Below, in pieces: positions 50,600 to 61,475 of a stretch of DNA of 64,000 nucleotides; the first letter of the stretch is position 1; each line of letters starts with the position of its first letter. A model generated the notes under the pieces. It was not told the DNA's origin. It did not search any database and saw only the letters and a program-made list of their open reading frames with translations. The position numbers and the translations under genes were made by a program. Source of the stretch: SAR202 cluster bacterium bin22 (GTDB lineage Bacteria; Chloroflexota; Dehalococcoidia; Lucifugimonadales; UBA3495); the NCBI GenBank assembly GCA_002238505.1, contig MPMM01000001.1:682001-746000 (forward strand), in the 5' to 3' direction.

Positions 50600-50855
50600 T
50601 ATGAAAGGGAGTACTAAGAGTACCCTGTCCTCAGAGAGCCGGCGGCAGGTGAAAGTCCGGCGACAGAAGGGCTCCCAACTCGCCCTGGAGCGACCCGCCT
50701 GAACCACAGTAAGGCGCGGCGGCTAACCCCGTTAAAGGTTATTAAAAGCTGTTCCGGTTACTTATCCTGGCTGAAGGTCAGGCAACCGGAAAAGAAGGGT
50801 GGTACCGCGGGTTTTGCGATTGCAGCCCGTCCCTTCGGGGACGGGCCTTTTTTTA
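50600..50855 (+). ncRNA. T-box leader, probably leucine-specific, of ilvBNC-leuA
   Basis: The T-box sequence AAGGGTGGTACCGCGG is at 50795-50810; its TGGT can pair with the ACCA end of an uncharged tRNA. Stem I begins with AGAGAGCCGG (50633 on). The probable specifier is CTC (Leu) at 50679-50681 in the stretch CCAACTCGCCCTGGAGC; this codon assignment is less certain than the T-box itself. The competing terminator is GCCCGTCCC-TTCG-GGGACGGGC (50825-50846) with a run of seven T. Uncharged tRNA should stabilise the antiterminator and allow transcription of ilvB and the genes behind it. Confidence 0.9.
50825..50854 (+). terminator. T-box-controlled attenuator terminator
   Basis: A nine-pair stem (50825-50833 with 50838-50846) with a TTCG loop, followed by CTTTTTTT. 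It overlaps the 3' side of the T-box antiterminator and ends 22 nt before the ilvB start. Confidence 0.88.
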
Positions 50856-50876
50856 TTTATGGCGCTTGAGGCAAGA

Positions 50877-52571
50877 ATGGAATATACCGGCGCGGAAATC
50901 GTTTGTGAAAGCCTCCTCCAGGAGGGGGTGGAAGTTATCTTCGGGCTGCCCGGCGGGGCGGTCCTTCCCTTTTATGGGGCCCTGAGCGGCTATCCTCAGC
51001 TTCGCCACGTTTTGGTCCGGCACGAGCAGGCCGCGGCCATGGCCGCCGATGGCTACGCTCGCGTCACGGGCAAGGTGGGGGTCTGCACCGCCACTTCCGG
51101 CCCCGGCGCCACCAATCTGGTTACCGGAATCGCCGGCGCGATGATGGACTCCATACCCATGGTGGCCATCACCGGCCAGGTGCCCAAGCCCGCCATCGGG
51201 CGTGACGCCTTCCAAGAGACTGACATTACCGGCATCACTCTCCCCATAACCAAGCACAATATGCTGGTTATGGAGGTTGATGATATCGCTCCTGCCATCA
51301 AAGAAGCCTTTTACATCGCCCAGTCCGGCCGTCCCGGTCCGGTTCTCCTGGACATTCCCAAGGACGTGCTGGCCGGAGAGAAGCGCCCCTTCGTCTGGCC
51401 CGAGACCCTCAACCTCCAGGGCTATTATCCCCCTGGCGAGGCCGACGAAATCCAGTTGAACCAGGCTGTCGAGTTGATTAACCAGGCCGAGCGGCCGATC
51501 ATCCTGGCCGGTCACGGCGTCCTGATTTCTCACGCTTACTCGGAACTTCGCGAATTGGCAGAAAAGGCGCAGATACCGGTAATTACCACTCTGCTGGGCA
51601 TAAGTTCCTTCCCTACCGATCACTTCCTGCACACCGGAATGCCCGGCATGCATGGAATGGCCTACGCCAGCCTCGCCATCGACAAGGCAGACCTGCTGGT
51701 TTCCCTGGGCATGCGCTTTGATGACCGGGTTACCGGCCGGATCTCCGACTTCGCCCCCAATGCCCGCGTGGTGCACGTGGATGTGGACCCGTCTGAATTT
51801 CACAAGAACGTGAAAGCCACGGTGCCGGTGCTTGGCGACATCAGGAAGGTACTGAACCAGATGTTGCCCCTGGTAAACCGAAGGACTCATGTCGATTGGC
51901 TCCAATATATCGACACCCTGCGGGCGGAGCATCCATCTCTCTATATCCGTCAAACTGACGAACTGCTGCCCCAGTTCGTTATGAAGCAGCTTTCCGACGT
52001 AACCGAGGGCAACGCGATAATCGTTACCGGGGTAGGTCAGCACCAGATGTGGGCAGCCCAGCACTATGCCTACAAGAACCCCAACTCCCTGATTACCTCC
52101 GGTGGTCTTGGGGCCATGGGATTCGAGGTCCCCGCGGCACTGGGCGCCAAGGTTGGAAGTCCCGATAAGGTTGTCTGGTCCATTGCCGGTGACGGCGGGT
52201 TCCAGATGACTATGTGCGACCTGGCTACGGCGGTAGAAAACAATATCGACGTAAAGTTCGCTATTCTGAACAACGGTGTCCTGGGTATGGTTCACCAGTG
52301 GCAGGAGTTCTTCTACGACAAGGACTTCTTCGCCACCGTGTATTCCGGGAACCCGGACTTCGTGAAGCTGGCTGAAGCCTACGGCATCCCCGGTATCCGC
52401 GTTACTGACAAAACCCAGGTGGAAGCCGCCATCAGGCAGGCTATGGACACGCCGGGCCCAGTGGTCGTGGACTTTATCGTCAAGCGGGACGAGCAGGTCT
52501 ATCCCATGATTCCCGCCGGTGAATCGGTCAACGAAATGATGGAAGAACCTGTCCCTGAGAGGATTTTCTAA
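50877..52571 (+). CDS. ilvB: Acetolactate synthase, large subunit
   Basis: The 564-residue ThDP enzyme starts at the ATG at 50877 with GAGG five bases upstream; an ATG at 50859 lies closer to the attenuator and has no ribosome site. It has FGLPGGAVLPFYGAL, the catalytic Glu in RHEQAAAMAADGYAR, the FAD/central domain (GHGVLISHAY, MPGMHGMAYA) and the PP domain GDGGFQMTMCDLATAVENN with NNGVLGMVHQWQEFFY. It makes 2-acetolactate or 2-aceto-2-hydroxybutyrate, the first common step to valine, leucine and isoleucine. It is followed directly by ilvN and controlled by the T-box leader. Confidence 0.95.
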   Translation: MEYTGAEIVCESLLQEGVEVIFGLPGGAVLPFYGALSGYPQLRHVLVRHEQAAAMAADGYARVTGKVGVCTATSGPGATNLVTGIAGAMMDSIPMVAITGQVPKPAIGRDAFQETDITGITLPITKHNMLVMEVDDIAPAIKEAFYIAQSGRPGPVLLDIPKDVLAGEKRPFVWPETLNLQGYYPPGEADEIQLNQAVELINQAERPIILAGHGVLISHAYSELRELAEKAQIPVITTLLGISSFPTDHFLHTGMPGMHGMAYASLAIDKADLLVSLGMRFDDRVTGRISDFAPNARVVHVDVDPSEFHKNVKATVPVLGDIRKVLNQMLPLVNRRTHVDWLQYIDTLRAEHPSLYIRQTDELLPQFVMKQLSDVTEGNAIIVTGVGQHQMWAAQHYAYKNPNSLITSGGLGAMGFEVPAALGAKVGSPDKVVWSIAGDGGFQMTMCDLATAVENNIDVKFAILNNGVLGMVHQWQEFFYDKDFFATVYSGNPDFVKLAEAYGIPGIRVTDKTQVEAAIRQAMDTPGPVVVDFIVKRDEQVYPMIPAGESVNEMMEEPVPERIF

Positions 52572-53150
52572 ATGAATGGCAACGGTCGGCACCACACCAT
52601 TATTGCATTGGTTCACGACAGGCCGGGTGTCCTCACTCGGGTGGCCGGTTTGTTTCGGCGGCGTGGGTTTAATATTTCCAGCCTGGCGGTAGGCAACAGC
52701 GAACAGGAGGGCCTCTCCCGCATGACATTTGTGGTGGACGGTGACCAGTACACCGTCGACCAGGCTACCAGGCAACTTGACAAGCTGATCGAAGTAGTCA
52801 AGGTGGCCAATATTTCGGATGAAGAGATCGTCTCCCGGGAACTGGCCCTGATCAAGGTAAAGGTTACGCCGGAAACGCGGGGCGAAATCCTGGAAATGGT
52901 GCATCCCTTCCGGGCTGAGATTGTCGACGTAGGCGCCAGGTCGATGGTCATTGAAGTCACCGGCAGCGGCGACAAGATTCAGGCCCTCTACAGTCTGCTG
53001 GAACCCTTCGGTGTCCTGGAACTCATGCGCACCGGCCGGGTGGCCATGGTCCGCGGCCTTTCTGAAGGTCGGGTAAGTGACGAACTGGTGCTTGACTACC
53101 ACGGCGATCACCTGAAGGTGAACGAGGCCTACGAAGTGGGGTCCTATTAA
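52572..53150 (+). CDS. ilvN: Acetolactate synthase, small regulatory subunit
   Basis: The 192 residues begin with an ACT domain (HHTIIALVHDRPGVLTRVAGLF, about 5-75) and continue with the AHAS small-subunit C-terminal domain (about 85-165). The ACT domain binds valine and gives feedback inhibition and activation of IlvB. The ATG follows the ilvB stop codon directly with no gap, so translation is coupled. The C-terminal tail is longer than in E. coli IlvH and charged. Confidence 0.95.
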   Translation: MNGNGRHHTIIALVHDRPGVLTRVAGLFRRRGFNISSLAVGNSEQEGLSRMTFVVDGDQYTVDQATRQLDKLIEVVKVANISDEEIVSRELALIKVKVTPETRGEILEMVHPFRAEIVDVGARSMVIEVTGSGDKIQALYSLLEPFGVLELMRTGRVAMVRGLSEGRVSDELVLDYHGDHLKVNEAYEVGSY

Positions 53151-53224
53151 GGTTTAAGGTTGTAATCGAAGTGTCTCCGGACAGCGCCGGCGACAACAAA
53201 CAACAAGGAAGGAACAAATAGAAA

Positions 53225-54220
53225 ATGGTAAACGTTTACTACGATCAGGATGCAGACTTGGGGGTCTTGGAAGGCAAGATCGTCGGTATCATTGGCTATG
53301 GCAGCCAGGGCCATGCCCATGCCCTCAATCTCCGGGACAATGGGCAGAAGGTGATGGTAGGACTGTACTCCGGTAGCCGCAGCCGGGAAACGGCGGCCGC
53401 CGAGGGTCTGGCCGTGGCCGATGTGGCCGAAGTTGCGGCAGCCTCGGATGTGGTTATGGTCTTGATTCCTGACCACGTCCAGGGAGATACCTACAGGAAC
53501 GAGATTGCACCCCACATGTCGCCCGGGAAGGCCCTGATGGTTGCCCACGGCTTCAGCATCCACTACCGGGAAATTGTTCCCCCCGATAACGTGGACGTAA
53601 TGATGGTCGCTCCCAAGGCTCCCGGCCACCGCATGAGAGAACTCTTCACCGAGGGCGTTGGAGTCCCTGGTCTGCTGGCTGTCCACCAGGACGCAACCGG
53701 CAACGCCAAGCAGGTTGGCCTCGCATACGCCAAGGGCGTTGGTTGTACCGGCGCCGGGGTTCTTGAAACTACCATCAAGGACGAGACCGAGAGCGACCTG
53801 TTCGGTGAGCAAAGCATTCTCTGCGGCGGCGTAACGGCCTTGGTCAATGCCGCCTTCGAAACCCTGGTGGAAGCAGGCTACCCCCAGGAAATCGCCTACT
53901 TCGAGTGCCTGCACGAGTTAAAGATGATTGTGGACCTGATGTACCAGGGCGGCCACAACTACATGCACTTCTCAGTCAGCGACACCGCCGAATACGGCTC
54001 ACTGAGCCGCCGGGAACGGATCATTGACGAGCACGTCCGCGAGAATATGCGGGCGGTGCTGCGGGAAATCCAGGACGGGACTTTTGCCCGCGAATGGATC
54101 ACCGAAAACCACGAAGGGCGCCCCCGGTTCGGCCCCATGCGCGAAGCAGCGCAGACTGCGCCCATCGAAAACATCGGCAAGGAACTCAGGGCCATGATGC
54201 CCTGGATGGACCCCAAATAG
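53225..54220 (+). CDS. ilvC: Ketol-acid reductoisomerase (class I)
   Basis: The 331-residue length marks the short class I enzyme. [20 protein letters not shown] is the NADPH-binding motif. [14 protein letters not shown], the catalytic Asp/Glu of [13 protein letters not shown] and the [17 protein letters not shown] segment supply the Mg and substrate residues. It isomerises and reduces acetolactate to 2,3-dihydroxyisovalerate. AAGGAAGG precedes the ATG. It lies 74 nt behind ilvN in the T-box-controlled operon. Confidence 0.96.
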   Translation: MVNVYYDQDADLGVLEGKIVGIIGYGSQGHAHALNLRDNGQKVMVGLYSGSRSRETAAAEGLAVADVAEVAAASDVVMVLIPDHVQGDTYRNEIAPHMSPGKALMVAHGFSIHYREIVPPDNVDVMMVAPKAPGHRMRELFTEGVGVPGLLAVHQDATGNAKQVGLAYAKGVGCTGAGVLETTIKDETESDLFGEQSILCGGVTALVNAAFETLVEAGYPQEIAYFECLHELKMIVDLMYQGGHNYMHFSVSDTAEYGSLSRRERIIDEHVRENMRAVLREIQDGTFAREWITENHEGRPRFGPMREAAQTAPIENIGKELRAMMPWMDPK

Positions 54221-54325
54221 GTTGGACGCAGGCAGCGTCAATTGATTTCGGTTCCCAAGCGGCAGGGGGTCCGGACTGATAAGGCCACGCGGCATTCCGA
54301 GGATTCCCCGGCAGGAGGTACGAAT

Positions 54326-54433
54326 ATGAATGCGGAGGTAACTTGCACAGCAGTTCACCATCGCACGCTGGTCTTGGCTGGGCTGGCTGCGGTGGACTGC
54401 GGGGCCCTGGCCTCCCTTTCCATCTCAGGATGA
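54326..54433 (+). CDS. Possible 35-residue leader peptide before leuA
   Basis: A short ATG-to-TGA frame with a strong ribosome site (AGGAGG seven bases before the ATG). The peptide MNAEVTCTAVHHRTLVLAGL and on contains five Leu in 35 residues, too few for a classical leucine attenuator leader, and two neighbouring His. It lies between ilvC and leuA, 45 nt before the leuA ATG. It could be a coupled or regulatory small protein or just a chance frame behind a good ribosome site. Confidence 0.3.
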   Translation: MNAEVTCTAVHHRTLVLAGLAAVDCGALASLSISG

Positions 54434-54478
54434 GTTTCCCCTACGGCAAATTTACTGAAAACGAGGAAGGGTTAGGTT

Positions 54479-56038
<1,560 letters not shown>

Positions 56039-56067
56039 GTCAGGACGTCAAACCAGGGACAAGCAAA

Positions 56068-56102
56068 AGGGCGGGTGTTTCGGCACCCGCCCCTTCTCTT
56101 GT
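56068..56102 (+). terminator. Terminator after leuA
   Basis: GGGCGGGTG and CACCCGCCC form a nine-pair stem around TTTCGG, followed by CTTCTCTTGTC. It closes the ilv-leu operon before the convergent MBL gene. Confidence 0.78.
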
Positions 56103-56139
56103 CAAATTTTCGGGAACTTGAACCCTCAAATAGCCAAAC

Positions 56140-57138
56140 TCAGACCAGCTTCATCTGAAACCCGCCGTTGTCCTTAGACCCTTTTTTGCCGTCCAGATGC
56201 ACCGCCGGGTAGCCCAGCGTACGCAGGTGGGCGGCCAGGTCGGGGAAACCGTTCACGGTATAGACCTGCTTCGGGCTCACCTTCTTCACATACTCCACCA
56301 AGTCGTTAAAATCGGCGTGGTCACTGTAAGCCAGGCTGGCATCGCCCCTTCTTCCCCATCGGCGTCCGCCTCGACCCGATGCCCAACCTGTCAATTCCAT
56401 GTATCGCTTGCCAAACGCCAGATTCATCTCCCGCGACTTCTTATGCCCGGGCGGACACACCAGTACCTGGCCCTCTGACCAATGGCCGTTCAGGCAGGAA
56501 AACTCTCCGGGAAAAGTTACCCCCGCCTCCTGGTAGGTCTCCGCCACCTGGAAAATGCTGTCTTCCACCACCAGTTCAAAACCCTGGGACAATAGGTGAT
56601 GCATTATTTCCTGGGCCTTTCCCAGCCGCCACCCCTGGACCACCGGCCTCTCTCCCCTGGACAGCCACATACGCAGTGTCTGGCATGCGTTTTCCAGCAC
56701 CGTCTTCTCCGCTGGAAAGACATACTCCGGCTTGCCGTAAGTGGACTCTATGACCAGCGTATCGCACTCCACCGGAAGCAGTGGTTCATTGATTGGACTG
56801 GGTCGGGACTTGAAGTCGCCCGTGTAAAGCAGTCGCTCTCCTGTGCTCTTGCTGGTTATCAATGCCTGTGCGGAACCCAGGCAATGGCCGGCAGGATACA
56901 GGGTCAAGGCATACTCTCCCCGGTCCAGGGAGTCTCCATACTCCAGGGTGATGGGGTTGGAACGTTTGAGGTAGTCTGAGAGCAGCAATCGCGTATTCGG
57001 CGTCAGCACCGGTTCCGCGTGTCTGGCAGTATGGTCGGAGTGGGCGTGGGAGATAAGCCCAAATTCCCTCTTGCGCAGGGAGTCAAGCCATAGGTCCAGC
57101 TCGGGCAGATATACTCCCCGTTCAAAGGTCACTTCCAT
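56140..57138 (-). CDS. MBL-fold exonuclease-like protein (YSH1/ligase-associated type)
   Basis: The 332-residue protein has the metallo-beta-lactamase motif ISHAHSDHTARH (near 29-40). It also has AGHCLGSAQ and a metal Asp in YTGDFKSRP, the later Ser/Asp/His part (SYSDHADF near 278-285) and a beta-CASP-like middle section. It resembles COG1236 nucleases, including the DNA-ligase-associated exonuclease, more than RNase J because of its length. No DNA ligase gene is adjacent. The C-terminus is basic (DGKKGSKDNGG). It is transcribed leftward, convergent with leuA. Confidence 0.75.
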   Translation of the reverse strand: MEVTFERGVYLPELDLWLDSLRKREFGLISHAHSDHTARHAEPVLTPNTRLLLSDYLKRSNPITLEYGDSLDRGEYALTLYPAGHCLGSAQALITSKSTGERLLYTGDFKSRPSPINEPLLPVECDTLVIESTYGKPEYVFPAEKTVLENACQTLRMWLSRGERPVVQGWRLGKAQEIMHHLLSQGFELVVEDSIFQVAETYQEAGVTFPGEFSCLNGHWSEGQVLVCPPGHKKSREMNLAFGKRYMELTGWASGRGGRRWGRRGDASLAYSDHADFNDLVEYVKKVSPKQVYTVNGFPDLAAHLRTLGYPAVHLDGKKGSKDNGGFQMKLV

Positions 57139-57444
57139 TCCAGTAATTTACCACAGGGAAGTGTGCCGGCGCATAAATTCAGCTTGCCGGGCACGGCCCG
57201 GTTTAGCCCGTGCCGGTTTTGGCCTGAGGGTCGTGCAGGTCGATGTAACTGCCCAATCCTGCGTGTACAACCAGACCTTGCCCTCAACACTCCCAGATCT
57301 GTACTCCCGCAGCCTGCTGTCACCCATCCCTGCTGTTCTTGCCACGTTTGACACCCTTTGGCCCAATGCCTAGACTAGGGCCAATTTACTCCCCCGAATC
57401 TGACCACCCTTGAGATTACTCACGACCGTTGAAGGAGGCTTCCA
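57139..57444. other. Intergenic region with the molybdenum hydroxylase promoter
   Basis: No gene is seen in these 306 bases. The right part holds an excellent promoter (57348-57376). The left part should hold the leftward promoter of the MBL gene, which I cannot assign. Confidence 0.5.
57348..57376 (+). promoter_or_regulatory. Sigma-70 promoter of the molybdenum hydroxylase gene
   Basis: TTGACA (57348-57353), a 17-nt spacer and TAGACT (57371-57376), 68 nt before the ATG. Confidence 0.6.
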
Positions 57445-59727
57445 ATGACGACCACCACGTCTAACAACTACAACGTTGTAGGAACCCGTCCCGCGCGACA
57501 CGACGGATATGACAAGGTTACGGGAGCGGCACGTTTTGGCGCCGACCTGAACCTGCCCAATATGCTGCAGGGCAAGATCTTGCGCAGCCCCCACGCTCAC
57601 GCCCGTATCCGCAGCATCGATACCAGCAAGGCTGAGGCATTGCCCGGCGTTGTCGCCGTGGCCACTGCCAAGGACTTTGATATCGTCCAGCAGCGGCCGA
57701 AAATCGATTACGAAAACGCCAACCAGAATCCCCGGATCATAGCCGAAAACATCCTGGCAGACCGCAAGGTTCTCTACCGGGGACACGCGGTGGCCGCAGT
57801 TGCCGCAACAAGCCCTCACGTGGCCGAAGAAGCCCTGGCATTAATTGAAGTCGATTACGAGGTCCTGCCGGTTGTGCTCGACCTGCACGATGCCCTCAAG
57901 GAAGACGCCCCGCTGCTCCACGACGACATGACCACCCGCTTCCGTGTTGAGCGGTTCGGCCCGGGGGACGATACTGGTGAACGCAGCAACATTGCCGGAC
58001 ACCTGCAGCACAAGTTGGGTGACGTGGAAAAGGGTTTTGCCGAGGCCGATGTAATCGTCGAGCGCGAATATGAGACCCAGACGGTCCACCAGGGGTACAT
58101 TGAACCCCACGTGGCCACTTCCCAGTGGTCCACCGACGGCCGCCTGACGGTCTGGACCAGCACCCAGGGCGCCTTTGCCGTTCGGGCGACAACCGCCGCC
58201 ATCCTGGGCATGCCCGAGTCCATGGTGAAAGTCATTCCCATGGAAATCGGCGGCGGCTTTGGCGCCAAGGGCGTAACCTATTTGGCCCCGGTTACCGCCG
58301 TCCTGGCGAGGAAGACAGGCCGTCCCGTCAAGATCGCCATGAGCCGCAAAGAGGTCTTCGAAGGCAGCGGCCCCGCCTCGGCCACATTTATGCGCGTCAA
58401 GATTGGCGCCACGCGTGACGGCAAGATCACCGCCGGCCAGGTCTACATGGTGTACGAAGCCGGGGCCTTCCCCGGCGCACCCGTGGGCGGCGGCGCCATT
58501 ACTGGATTCGGCTCCTACAACATTGAAAACATCCTGGTGGACGGGTACGACGTGGTCTGTAACAAGCAGAAGGCCCAGTCCTACCGCGCCCCGGGACAGC
58601 CCCAGGCCAACTTCACCGTTGAGTGCGCAATGGACGAACTGGCTGACGAACTGGGCATGGATCCCATGGACCTGCGCCTGAAGAATTCCGTCAGCGAGGG
58701 CGACCGGATGCCCAACGGCGTCCCCCACTCTGTCTTTGGCTGCGTGGAACTGGAAGAGGCTATGAAGAACCACCCCCATTACACCGCGCCATTGGGCGGG
58801 CCCAACCGCGGCCGGGGTGTAGCGGTTGCCTTCCGTGCCCAGGGAGGTCAGACTTCCTCGGCGACCATCAACGTGAACAGCAACGGTACCATCAACCTGA
58901 TAACCGGCTCCGTGGACATCGGCGGTACCCGCACCGCCATCGCCATGCAGGCTGCCGAGGTTCTGGGTATCGCCTCCGATGACGTTTTCCCCTCCGTGGG
59001 AGATACGGACAGTGTGGGTTACACTGCCAACACAGGTGGCAGCCGCACAGCCTTTGACACCGGCCTGGCCGCCATTGCCGCCGCCGAGGAAGTCAAGGAG
59101 AAGATGAAGCACCGGGCTGCGCTGCTTTGGGAAGTGGAGGACGAGGATGTGGACTTCCAGGACGGCTCCTTCGTTTGCACCGAGACTGAAGACCGCCTTA
59201 CCTTCAAGGAACTGGCCGGCCGCCTGATGCGCACCGGCGGCCCGGTAACGGCGTCTTCCTCCGCCGCTTCCACTGGAGTTGGCCCCATCTTCGCCGGCAA
59301 CATCGTGGACGTGGAAGTGGACCCGGACACGGGCAAAGTTGACATAATCCGGTTCACCGCCTTCCTGGATGCGGGACAGGCAGTGCACCCCAGCTTTGTG
59401 GAAGGCCAAATCCAGGGCGCCACCGTTCAGGGCATTGGCTGGGCCCTCAACGAGGAGTACTTCTATACTCCTGACGGGACTATGGCCAACTCAAGCTTCC
59501 TGGACTACCGAATGCCTACCACCCTCGATATGCCCATGATTGACGCGGTAATCATTGAGGTTCCCAACCCCCGCCATCCCTTTGGCCTGCGCGGCGTGGG
59601 AGAGGGTCCCATCATTCCGCCGTTGGCTGCCGTGGCCAACGCTGTGTACCACGCCACCGGCGCCCGCGTCCGCAAGCTTCCTATCACTCCAGGCGCAGTT
59701 CTCGAGGCTATTGAAGAAAACAGCTAG
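57445..59727 (+). CDS. Xanthine dehydrogenase-family molybdopterin-binding subunit
   Basis: The 760 residues make up a large (MoCo) subunit of a molybdenum hydroxylase. They include the N-terminal ald_Xan_dh a/b hammerhead (RPARHDGYDKVTGAARFGAD, about 10-125), the GGGFGAKG motif (near 269-276) and SYRAPGQPQANFTVECAMDELA (near 379-400). GVGEGPIIPP with the catalytic Glu is near 727. These enzymes hydroxylate aldehydes, purines, CO or aromatic heterocycles. The iron-sulfur and FAD subunits, usually adjacent, are not present on either side, so they must be elsewhere or a different electron acceptor is used. It is a single-gene unit with its own promoter and terminator. Confidence 0.9.
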   Translation: MTTTTSNNYNVVGTRPARHDGYDKVTGAARFGADLNLPNMLQGKILRSPHAHARIRSIDTSKAEALPGVVAVATAKDFDIVQQRPKIDYENANQNPRIIAENILADRKVLYRGHAVAAVAATSPHVAEEALALIEVDYEVLPVVLDLHDALKEDAPLLHDDMTTRFRVERFGPGDDTGERSNIAGHLQHKLGDVEKGFAEADVIVEREYETQTVHQGYIEPHVATSQWSTDGRLTVWTSTQGAFAVRATTAAILGMPESMVKVIPMEIGGGFGAKGVTYLAPVTAVLARKTGRPVKIAMSRKEVFEGSGPASATFMRVKIGATRDGKITAGQVYMVYEAGAFPGAPVGGGAITGFGSYNIENILVDGYDVVCNKQKAQSYRAPGQPQANFTVECAMDELADELGMDPMDLRLKNSVSEGDRMPNGVPHSVFGCVELEEAMKNHPHYTAPLGGPNRGRGVAVAFRAQGGQTSSATINVNSNGTINLITGSVDIGGTRTAIAMQAAEVLGIASDDVFPSVGDTDSVGYTANTGGSRTAFDTGLAAIAAAEEVKEKMKHRAALLWEVEDEDVDFQDGSFVCTETEDRLTFKELAGRLMRTGGPVTASSSAASTGVGPIFAGNIVDVEVDPDTGKVDIIRFTAFLDAGQAVHPSFVEGQIQGATVQGIGWALNEEYFYTPDGTMANSSFLDYRMPTTLDMPMIDAVIIEVPNPRHPFGLRGVGEGPIIPPLAAVANAVYHATGARVRKLPITPGAVLEAIEENS

Positions 59728-59762
59728 AAGCTGCTTCAATTCGACTGGCTCAGGTAAAACAA

Positions 59763-59792
59763 AGGGGCGGGAGTGCACTCCCGCCCCTCTTT
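59763..59792 (+). terminator. Terminator after the molybdenum hydroxylase gene
   Basis: The 26-nt perfect palindrome AGGGGCGGGAGTG plus its complement (59763-59788), followed by CTTT on the plus strand and preceded by AAA, so it can stop transcripts from both sides. Confidence 0.78.
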
Positions 59793-59825
59793 GCGTCGCG
59801 TGAGGCTCTCTGCCAGAACTTGTGC

Positions 59826-60722
59826 CTAGCCCACGGCAGCCGGTTCCATCGCCTCAACCTTAGCAATGAACTCCAGCAGTTGGGAGGCGTAAAAGGTTGC
59901 CTTCATGTGGTAACGGTTGGTGGCGGCTATGCCCGGGAAGGTATGGTCGTGCTGGCCGACGATGTCCCACTCCTCGTGTGTCCATGCCGAAGGCCGCAGT
60001 TCCGAGTTGGGTATAAGCCTGTGCGCCGCTTCCGCAGCGGAGACGTGGTGTACCTCGTCGGGCGTGTTGCCTTCAAACATCACCACCGGGCACCGGATGG
60101 ACTTCAACTGCTCCTCTGTCAGGTCGCTGACCGGGTTTGGAACAGAGTAGGCATCCTGCCAGCGGCTCATCACCGAGATGAACTCCGACGGGTCCATTGA
60201 TAGCAGTTTCTCTTCGTTCGCCGGGTTGTCCGCAATCCGCTGGGCGAAGTATTCCGTTTCCGCCACGGCCTTCATGCCGCCCAACCTGGCCGCGTCAATA
60301 AACTGGCCGTAGTAATTGGGCGATGTGGCTGCGGCGCTGCTGGGACCTCCGCTAACTTCCCAGATAAACACCGCCTTGACTACCTCAGGGCGCCGGACGG
60401 TAATGGTCAGGCTCGTGCGCGAACCGGCTGACCCCCCCACGGCATAAGCGGGGGCCGCGTCCAATTGGAGCAGCAAGTCGGCCATTTCCTCCCCCCAGTG
60501 GTGCTGCTCGGAAAGTTCGCCGCCAATCAGGATATCCGACTTTCCGCAGTTGCGGCGGTCGTGCAGGATTACCCTGCATTGCGCGGAAAGCAGGGCGGCA
60601 ATGGGGCGGAGGCCATTTGTGTCGTTTCTGCCGCCTGGCGTAAGGATTACCGTCGGTCCGGTCTTGGGGCCGTGGTCTTCGTAGTACAGGTTAATTCCAT
60701 TGACGTTAGCGTATGGCATCAC
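59826..60722 (-). CDS. Alpha/beta-hydrolase
   Basis: The 298-residue protein has the alpha/beta-hydrolase pattern. It has the oxyanion stretch ILTPGGRND, the HDRRNCGKSD strand-turn, the nucleophile elbow GGSAGS (Ser98), the acid in a later strand (FEGNTPDE) and the C-terminal His in YHMKATF or in EEWDIVGQHDHTFPG. It is a cytosolic serine hydrolase (ester, lactone or C-C bond); the substrate is unknown. The neighbouring nitroreductase gene is upstream on the same strand with 31 nt between, so they are probably co-transcribed. Confidence 0.82.
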   Translation of the reverse strand: MMPYANVNGINLYYEDHGPKTGPTVILTPGGRNDTNGLRPIAALLSAQCRVILHDRRNCGKSDILIGGELSEQHHWGEEMADLLLQLDAAPAYAVGGSAGSRTSLTITVRRPEVVKAVFIWEVSGGPSSAAATSPNYYGQFIDAARLGGMKAVAETEYFAQRIADNPANEEKLLSMDPSEFISVMSRWQDAYSVPNPVSDLTEEQLKSIRCPVVMFEGNTPDEVHHVSAAEAAHRLIPNSELRPSAWTHEEWDIVGQHDHTFPGIAATNRYHMKATFYASQLLEFIAKVEAMEPAAVG

Positions 60723-60753
60723 ACTCCTCCAGTTAAAGCCTCAGGAACGATAA

Positions 60754-61281
60754 TCAGGCCGTTTCGTAGGGCGTCCCGAAATGGTTTCGGTGGGCAATCT
60801 CCGACATGGGCTTGCGGGGAACGCTGGCGCGGCCCGAAGGCTGGCCCGTCCGGTATCCGTAGGGCATCAGGGTAATCAGGTGGTAGTCATCCGGGATGCC
60901 CAGAATTTCCTTGACGCCCACCTGCTGTTCTTCAACCCGAACTCCCACAAAGCAGGTGCCCAGGCCCTCGTCCCACGCCACCAGTTCCATCTGCTGCAGG
61001 GCCCGGCCCGCATCCAACTGAGGCCTCGGGGCATCTGGCACCATCACGATGGCAATAACCAGGGGAGCGTCGGCGATAAACGGTCCCTGTGTGGCGACTT
61101 CCGCCAGCCTGGCAATGGTAGCCGGATCGGTCACTACCACAAAGTTCCACGGCTGGGAGTTACTGGAACTGGGGGACCACCGTCCGGCGCGCAATATCTT
61201 CATTATCACTGATTCAGGTACGGCGTCGGGTTTGTACTGGCGCACCGTCCGGCGGGTACGAATGGCTTCATATACTTCCAT
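60754..61281 (-). CDS. Nitroreductase family protein
   Basis: The 175-residue FMN protein starts with MEVYEAIRTRRTVRQYKPDAVP and contains AGRWSPSSSNSQPWNFVVV, the FMN phosphate site, with LGIPDDYHLITLMPYG near the C-terminus. Such proteins are dimers that use NAD(P)H to reduce nitro compounds, quinones or enones; some are dehalogenases. The length (175) is at the short end of the family. It is the first gene of a leftward pair with the alpha/beta-hydrolase gene, and divergent from the peroxiredoxin gene. Confidence 0.88.
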   Translation of the reverse strand: MEVYEAIRTRRTVRQYKPDAVPESVIMKILRAGRWSPSSSNSQPWNFVVVTDPATIARLAEVATQGPFIADAPLVIAIVMVPDAPRPQLDAGRALQQMELVAWDEGLGTCFVGVRVEEQQVGVKEILGIPDDYHLITLMPYGYRTGQPSGRASVPRKPMSEIAHRNHFGTPYETA

Positions 61282-61393
61282 GCTTTCCTCCTGGGAAAAG
61301 GCCTTGCTGCCCGTTTGGTCTGCATTATGGCACGGAGTTGGCGCAATGGGTAGCGACCCGCCTGCTCCCTACGGGAAGACACCAGACAGGACA

Positions 61394-61423
61394 TTACAAT
61401 GTGAGGATTGGATAGAGTATAAT
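61394..61423 (+). promoter_or_regulatory. Promoter of the peroxiredoxin gene
   Basis: TTACAA (61394-61399), an 18-nt spacer and a perfect TATAAT (61418-61423), 52 nt before the ATG. Confidence 0.55.
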
Positions 61424-61475
61424 CGGGTTGGTTTCCACTTTGGGGCCACGCTAAACCACAAGACAGAGGTGAAAT

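Noticed and set aside
50853-53111. 752-residue open frame on the minus strand
   Set aside because: It is antisense to ilvB and ilvN, which have full family motifs; the His/Gly/Val-rich composition is typical of an antisense shadow.
57841-59409. 522-residue minus-strand frame
   Set aside because: It is antisense to the molybdenum hydroxylase gene and consists of His/Gly/Val-rich shadow sequence.
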